DNA from: Bacteroidota bacterium
GTDB lineage: Bacteria; Bacteroidota; Bacteroidia; Chitinophagales; Chitinophagaceae
DNA length: 10,040 nt
Assembly (NCBI GenBank): GCA_023426425.1
Contig: JAFAAT010000317.1
Coordinates: 1 to 10,040 of the forward strand
Direction: 5' to 3'
The notes beneath the pieces were generated by a model. It was not told the origin of the DNA. It ran no database searches and saw nothing but the letters and a program-made list of their open reading frames with translations. The position numbers and the translations under genes are program-made. Positions 5,727 through 10,040 of this stretch are shown here, piece after piece (positions within the stretch are counted from its first letter, which is position 1; each line of letters starts with the position of its first letter).

Positions 5727-7924
5727 CAGGCGAAGCTACGTGATGGTGCGGCCGATTCCAAAATGCCACTGTCGCGGAGGTCTTCGAGGTCTCTATTCAT
5801 TACCTTCAACTCGTAGAGTAGCTTGTCGAGATAGAGTTCCTGGTGGAGAGAGAGGCAGAAAGCACCGCGATACTCCGGATCAGGAATTTTCAGCTCTATC
5901 TTCATTTCCGGGTGTAGCGACTTAAGGACTTCAATATTCTTATTGAACCAACTGAGGCATTCGTTAATTTTCTGTTGTTGTTCCGGGGTGGCTGATTTAG
6001 TCTGCTCATCGGGACTACTGTCCTGCTCTATGTGAATGTTGTTAAGCTCCCTCGTCACACGCGCATTGTGGGTGACTAACTGGTAGAAAGGAATGTAGGG
6101 CTTCTTGCCTATAGCAGGTTCATGCATGTAACGGTTGAAGGAGTCGAATGCATTGTTGTTATTCGATTCTGCGTTGCGTTTATACTTTACCCACTGAATA
6201 GAAGTTTCTGAAAAGAAAGTGGCGATGAAGTAATGATAATTGCAGCTGACAGCATTTGACAAGTGAACGGGAAGCCATTTACGGTCCCAGTTGGGCAAGA
6301 GTGCGAAGCCTGAGAGAATTGCGAGCGCAGCGCCTCCTATTGTAGACAGTGCCCGGATTACAATCAGCATCGGGCTAGCTTCGTCCTCGACGTGGAAAAT
6401 CAGTACAAGGCTGAGGGTCATGAAAAAAGCTGCTACCGCATATTTCTTCCGAATGAAATAGACCATGCAGACAAAACAAAGGAAAAGCATGATCTCCTTT
6501 GCATACAGGCCGGCCGGGAGCCTTACGAGGAAGCCACCAGCCAGGCCGCCAGCAAGTGTGCCGATGATTCTGTCGCGGGCTTTGGTGAAGGTTGCACCGA
6601 AATAGGGTTGAACGACAATGATGACGGTGAACGGCAGCCAATAGCCTCTTTCTATATCGAACCATTTAGCAATGAACATGGCGACAGTTGCTGCTATGGC
6701 GCTGCGGAGGGCGTACCTTGCCGTGAAGGTGTTCAAATTGAATAGCAATTTTACGTTGCGCCACCAATGTCCGGGATGTAGCACAAACAACGTCTTAATT
6801 GCGGAGTAGGATCTGTAGATAGGCCGGTCGTCGCCCAGTTCCTGCAGACGGGCAAGTGCGCTTTCTATTAATCGCGTTGTGCGTTCGAAGAGTTGCACTA
6901 CCCGTCTGACGGAACGTTCATTCTGATGCCCGTCTACAGGAAATTCTTTGAGAAGCACTATTGCCTTGTGGAGCCTTGTGATGCGGGAACCAAGCAATAA
7001 TTCCTCTTCCGGCTTCATGAGGATCATGAATACTGCCATACGCTCAAGCACTTTCTCGAGCGCGTAATATGCTGTAGAGATACGTAGCGTGAGTTCCTCA
7101 GGAACATCCTTTATGATTACCGACTCCAACTCTTCGCCGATGGCTGAGACGTGGGTGGCGACGAGCGCAGTTGTTTTCCGTACGTGCGCCAGCTGATACT
7201 CTTCTTTATTTTCTTTGCTAACCTGGTGTGCGAGGGTATTGTAGAAATGCAGTGAGGTGTTTATTGCGGTGCGCACCTCACGCTCCTTCAAATAGACATC
7301 GCGGACCTGGCTGCGAAGTGTTTTGCCATCCCAACCTTTGCGAATGGTTGCCACCAACTGAGCATTGGCTTTCCAGATAAGGGCAATTGTTCTCCTATAG
7401 GGTTCCTGTGCAGGAATGAGCAGTGAGGCTGCGAAACCAACGATAAAGTTCCACCCGCCACCGATGGCGGTCAGGACCACACGTTCTTTCAGCTCCTCAA
7501 AATTGCCGGTGGGAAAGGCATTTGAGATGATGAACATGACGAATACGCAGATTGCGAGTCCGCTGCCTCTGTCGCCCAGATTTTTGAACAAACCGGAGAT
7601 GAAGCCCACAAATAGCATCAGGATTACACTTGGCCAGATGTATGGCCCTGTTATGCTACCCAGGATGGAGAAAAGAATAGCCAGCACTGTCCCACCGGTA
7701 AGGATTCGCATGCGCTGAGGGAGAGATCCCTTGAGCTCGACCCAGCAGATGCACTCGGCAGTAAGAATGATCCAGCGCGCGAGCTCCATCTGGTTATTTT
7801 GCATTCCCCAGATTACCGGTATAATAGCTGCAATAGCCATCCGGAGCCCCCAGCTCAGTGTGGGCTCAAAAGTTTCATTCTCAATTAGCCGGTTAAGTCG
7901 TTTGTATGGGTTGAGCTGAATCAA
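5726..7924 (-). CDS. FUSC-family inner-membrane protein (YccS/AaeB-like)
   Basis: This 732-residue membrane protein has the duplicated layout of the fusaric acid resistance/YccS/AaeB family. An N-terminal block of about six helices spans residues about 25-170. A helical cytoplasmic region follows at about 175-395, and a second block of about six helices at about 402-545. The C-terminal cytoplasmic tail runs from 546 to 732. The second block carries the family motif GYWLPFTVIIVVQP...RDRIIGTLAGGLAG (427-463). Relatives export aromatic acids, but many have no known substrate, so transport is inferred only. The start is TTG at 7922-7924. An in-frame TAA lies 18 bases upstream and the next ATG is codon 29, just before the first helix, so TTG is the best start. 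The gene begins 15 bases after the TlpA-like gene and overlaps acpH, which indicates an operon. Confidence 0.85.
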   Translation of the reverse strand: MIQLNPYKRLNRLIENETFEPTLSWGLRMAIAAIIPVIWGMQNNQMELARWIILTAECICWVELKGSLPQRMRILTGGTVLAILFSILGSITGPYIWPSVILMLFVGFISGLFKNLGDRGSGLAICVFVMFIISNAFPTGNFEELKERVVLTAIGGGWNFIVGFAASLLIPAQEPYRRTIALIWKANAQLVATIRKGWDGKTLRSQVRDVYLKEREVRTAINTSLHFYNTLAHQVSKENKEEYQLAHVRKTTALVATHVSAIGEELESVIIKDVPEELTLRISTAYYALEKVLERMAVFMILMKPEEELLLGSRITRLHKAIVLLKEFPVDGHQNERSVRRVVQLFERTTRLIESALARLQELGDDRPIYRSYSAIKTLFVLHPGHWWRNVKLLFNLNTFTARYALRSAIAATVAMFIAKWFDIERGYWLPFTVIIVVQPYFGATFTKARDRIIGTLAGGLAGGFLVRLPAGLYAKEIMLFLCFVCMVYFIRKKYAVAAFFMTLSLVLIFHVEDEASPMLIVIRALSTIGGAALAILSGFALLPNWDRKWLPVHLSNAVSCNYHYFIATFFSETSIQWVKYKRNAESNNNNAFDSFNRYMHEPAIGKKPYIPFYQLVTHNARVTRELNNIHIEQDSSPDEQTKSATPEQQQKINECLSWFNKNIEVLKSLHPEMKIELKIPDPEYRGAFCLSLHQELYLDKLLYELKVMNRDLEDLRDSGILESAAPSRSFA

Positions 7925-7939
7925 GCAGAAACAGATTCT

Positions 7940-8434
7940 TTACCTTAATGAAAGTTGACGGTCGATTAAAGTGGTGAGTTGTTTGGCAGTCACCATGCCC
8001 TCAAAAAAGTTGCGATACTCCATACGCGGGTATAGTAGAAGCGTTGCAGGAATAGCGCCACCCCAACGGGACTCTATTTTTGGGATGAAAGAGTTTGCGT
8101 CTGTTTCATTGAGCCAAACCACTTCCATTTCTAGCTTTTTGCGCTTGATGAAGTTCTCGATCTTTCGTGGATAATCGTCTTCGAAATCGAGGCTCACGAG
8201 TAAGATCTTCACGGGTTGGCCAGCGTATTGTTCCTGGAGCTTTACAAACTCCGGCATTTCCTTGACGCAGGGTCCACACCAGGTAGCCCAGAAATTCACG
8301 ATATAGAAAGTGTCTTTGCTATTGAGACGTGCCATAAGTGAAGTAGCGTCATAAGCTGGTATCTGTGCTTTGATAGCTGAAAGCGGCAGCATCAGCGAGA
8401 GCGCGACGCAAAAGAATCTGAAAAATCTGATCAT
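7940..8434 (-). CDS. Periplasmic TlpA-like thiol-disulfide oxidoreductase
   Basis: This 164-residue thioredoxin-fold protein is predicted to be exported and to exchange disulfides with envelope proteins. Residues 1-23 form a Sec signal peptide (MIRFFRFFCVALSLMLPLSAIKAQ, cleavage near KAQ). It has no lipobox, so it is probably soluble in the periplasm. The active site WCGPC is at 52-56 after IVNFWATWC. The cis-proline of the fold is P129 in GGAIPATLL, and LLVSLDFEDD (78-87) matches the strand before the TlpA/ResA insertion. The ATG at 8432-8434 fits the signal peptide. It is the first gene of the operon with FUSC and acpH, and it is divergent from the acyl-CoA carboxylase gene. Its partners are unknown; family members serve cytochrome c maturation or general thiol reduction. 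I could not find a convincing promoter for it in the 115-base divergent gap. Confidence 0.9.
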   Translation of the reverse strand: MIRFFRFFCVALSLMLPLSAIKAQIPAYDATSLMARLNSKDTFYIVNFWATWCGPCVKEMPEFVKLQEQYAGQPVKILLVSLDFEDDYPRKIENFIKRKKLEMEVVWLNETDANSFIPKIESRWGGAIPATLLLYPRMEYRNFFEGMVTAKQLTTLIDRQLSLR

Positions 8435-8520
8435 CTGATAAAGTTATTACTAACAACGGATAGCGCCCACATATGAGAATTGTTAAAACCGATGCTACTG
8501 GTTGTTTGTTGCATTTGCAT

Positions 8521-8528
8521 TAGGTTTG
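8521..8528 (+). promoter_or_regulatory. Candidate promoter of the acyl-CoA carboxylase gene
   Basis: TAGGTTTG is a perfect TAnnTTTG -7 match, with TTG at 8502-8504 upstream. The 16-base gap between them is slightly shorter than the usual 17-23. The predicted transcription start is near 8535, giving a leader of about 15 bases before the ATG at 8550. This is the only promoter candidate in the window with both elements. Confidence 0.5.
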
Positions 8529-8549
8529 TCGGTGATTATCAAAACCAAT

Positions 8550-10040
8550 ATGGACAAGGTAGCCCAACTACAACAGAAACAGGAACTGGCACTTCAGGGT
8601 GGCGGAGCTAAAAGAATAGAAGGCCAACATAAGAAAGGCAAACTTACTGCAAGGGAGCGAATCCAGCTCTTGCTGGATGAAGGCACTTTCGAGGAGATCG
8701 GCATGATGGTGACACACCGGAGCCGGGATTTCGGAATGGAGAAGGAAGTGTACCTGGGTGATGGTGTGGTGACCGGGTATGGCCGGATCAACGGGCGGCT
8801 TGTGTATGTGTTTTCCCAGGACTTTACCGTGTTTGGCGGGAGTCTATCTGAAACACATGCGGAGAAGATATGCAAGATCATGGACCTGGCAATTCAGAAC
8901 GGTGCACCGGTGATAGGTCTGAACGATAGTGGTGGTGCGAGAATCCAGGAAGGTGTGGTTTCATTGGGTGGTTATGCAGATATTTTTTACCGCAACGTAA
9001 AGTCTTCGGGAGTTATACCACAGATTTCTGCGATAATGGGTCCTTGTGCTGGTGGTGCTGTGTATTCTCCTGCTATTACAGATTTCATACTGATGGTGGA
9101 ACACACCTCGTATATGTTTGTAACTGGGCCCAATGTAGTGAAGACGGTGACGCATGAGAATGTTACATCGGAGGAGTTGGGAGGCGCACATACGCATGCT
9201 TCGAAATCCGGCGTGACGCATTTTGCTGTGGCCAATGAAGTGGAGTGTATTGAAAGAATAAAGGCCTTGCTGAGCTATATGCCGCAGAACTGTGAAGAAG
9301 ACGCACCGGTATATGCCTATGAGCAGGGAGATGAAATGCGTCCGAAGCTAAATGAAATCATACCAGCGAATCCTAATCAGCCTTACGACATGAAGGAAGT
9401 GATTGAAGAACTTGTGGATACGGATTCTTTTCTGGAGGTGCATAAAGACTATGCAGAAAACCTGGTCGTAGGATTTGCACGCATTGCGGGTCGCAGCATA
9501 GGCATTGTGGCCAATCAGCCTGCGAGTCTTGCGGGAGTGCTGGATATAAACTCCAGTAAAAAAGGAGCAAGGTTCACTCGTTTCTGTGATGCATTCAACA
9601 TACCGTTGCTTGTCCTGGTGGATGTACCGGGATTTCTGCCGGGCACTGATCAGGAATGGAATGGTATTATCACCAATGGTGCAAAGTTGCTTTATGCGCT
9701 TAGTGAAGCCACGGTTCCTAAGGTGACAGTGATTACACGCAAAGCTTATGGTGGTGCCTATGATGTGATGAACTCGAAGCATATAGGAGCGGACCTCAAC
9801 TATGCATGGCCTACTGCGGAGATTGCGGTGATGGGAGCCAAGGGTGCGGCGGAAATTATTTTCAAGAGGCAAATTGCGGAGGCGGAAAATCCTGAAGCGA
9901 AGCTGAAGGAGAAAGAAGCTGAGTATGCTGAGAAGTTTGCGAATCCTTATGGTGCGGCGTCGAGGGGTTTTATTGATGAAGTGATCGTCCCGGATGCTAC
10001 GAGGCATAAGCTTATTAGGGCATTTCAGTTGCTTGAGCAC
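8550..10040 (+). CDS. Acyl-CoA carboxylase carboxyltransferase (beta) subunit, propionyl/methylmalonyl-CoA type; 3' end outside window
   Basis: This frame runs from ATG 8550 to the right edge without a stop, 497 codons; full-length relatives have about 515-520. The product moves a carboxyl group between carboxybiotin and an acyl-CoA, and both crotonase-like halves are present. The N-terminal half has GGGAKRIEGQHKKGKLTARERI (17-38), GLNDSGGARIQEGV (123-136) and the oxyanion-hole loop GPCAGGAVYSP (164-174). The C-terminal half has ANQPASLAGVLD (321-332), LVDVPGFLPG (356-365) and the second oxyanion loop RKAYGGAYDVM (397-407). Asp405 in that loop is the residue type associated with propionyl-CoA rather than acetyl-CoA enzymes. 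The sequence cannot separate a biotin-dependent propionyl-CoA carboxylase from a methylmalonyl-CoA decarboxylase or transcarboxylase subunit. No biotin or biotin-carboxylase partner is inside the window; either could lie downstream. Confidence 0.93.
   Translation, partial: MDKVAQLQQKQELALQGGGAKRIEGQHKKGKLTARERIQLLLDEGTFEEIGMMVTHRSRDFGMEKEVYLGDGVVTGYGRINGRLVYVFSQDFTVFGGSLSETHAEKICKIMDLAIQNGAPVIGLNDSGGARIQEGVVSLGGYADIFYRNVKSSGVIPQISAIMGPCAGGAVYSPAITDFILMVEHTSYMFVTGPNVVKTVTHENVTSEELGGAHTHASKSGVTHFAVANEVECIERIKALLSYMPQNCEEDAPVYAYEQGDEMRPKLNEIIPANPNQPYDMKEVIEELVDTDSFLEVHKDYAENLVVGFARIAGRSIGIVANQPASLAGVLDINSSKKGARFTRFCDAFNIPLLVLVDVPGFLPGTDQEWNGIITNGAKLLYALSEATVPKVTVITRKAYGGAYDVMNSKHIGADLNYAWPTAEIAVMGAKGAAEIIFKRQIAEAENPEAKLKEKEAEYAEKFANPYGAASRGFIDEVIVPDATRHKLIRAFQLLEH

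Noticed and set aside
6392..6745. 117-codon plus-strand frame within the FUSC gene
   Set aside because: It is antisense to the second membrane block of FUSC, with no hydrophobic or motif content of its own. The FUSC frame matches a known family.
8439..8446. TAACTTTA as a -7 element for the TlpA-like gene
   Set aside because: It has one mismatch to TAnnTTTG and ends only four bases before the ATG, too close for a normal transcription start.
9348..10040. Long 230-codon minus-strand frame running to the right edge
   Set aside because: It lies wholly opposite the carboxyltransferase frame, which carries intact catalytic motifs. The minus-strand product is Arg/His-rich with no recognisable domain, as expected for an antisense shadow.

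Overview
The window looks like ordinary chromosomal DNA from a member of the Bacteroidota, probably a Chitinophagaceae-like relative, though I cannot fix the genus from sequence alone. The main evidence is a large secreted protein with PKD and Ig-like modules and a type IX secretion (T9SS) C-terminal sorting domain. Perfect matches to the Bacteroidota -7 promoter element TAnnTTTG lie just upstream of four genes. Start sites lack strong Shine-Dalgarno sequences, and there is a propionyl/methylmalonyl-CoA-type carboxyltransferase. I see no transposase, integrase, phage gene, tRNA, rRNA or CRISPR array.

Layout. Positions 1-66 appear to be the charged C-terminal end of a plus-strand gene. It converges on a minus-strand family 2 glycosyltransferase (74-823), with a candidate shared hairpin at 73-106. 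Upstream of the glycosyltransferase on the same strand is a PaaI-type hotdog thioesterase (867-1355). A gene-free stretch (1356-1890) holds a cluster of degenerate, strongly strand-biased repeats and a clean terminator hairpin at 1835-1869. Next come the T9SS-exported multidomain protein (1891-3648, minus), a 222-base spacer, and a lipoprotein serine hydrolase of the beta-lactamase/penicillin-binding class C fold (3871-5070, minus). A three-gene minus-strand operon follows in transcription order 8434 to 5136: a periplasmic TlpA-like thioredoxin, a FUSC-family inner-membrane protein starting with TTG, and an acyl carrier protein phosphodiesterase whose ATG overlaps the FUSC stop codon by one base. 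The last gene (8550 to the window end, plus) is the beta subunit of an acyl-CoA carboxylase. It is open at the right edge, with about 497 codons present.

How the genes may fit together. Several have envelope or acyl-CoA/lipid themes: an ACP phosphodiesterase, an acyl-CoA thioesterase, an acyl-CoA carboxylase, a dolichol-phosphate-mannose-synthase-like glycosyltransferase, a FUSC membrane protein and an outer-envelope lipoprotein. Apart from the tlpA-FUSC-acpH operon, the sequence does not show that they form one pathway. I found no convincing new multi-gene system. The least explained sequence is the repeat cluster at 1421-1830. The most checkable oddities are a promoter element so close to the glycosyltransferase start that its mRNA may be leaderless, and the unusual operon order TlpA / FUSC / ACP phosphodiesterase.
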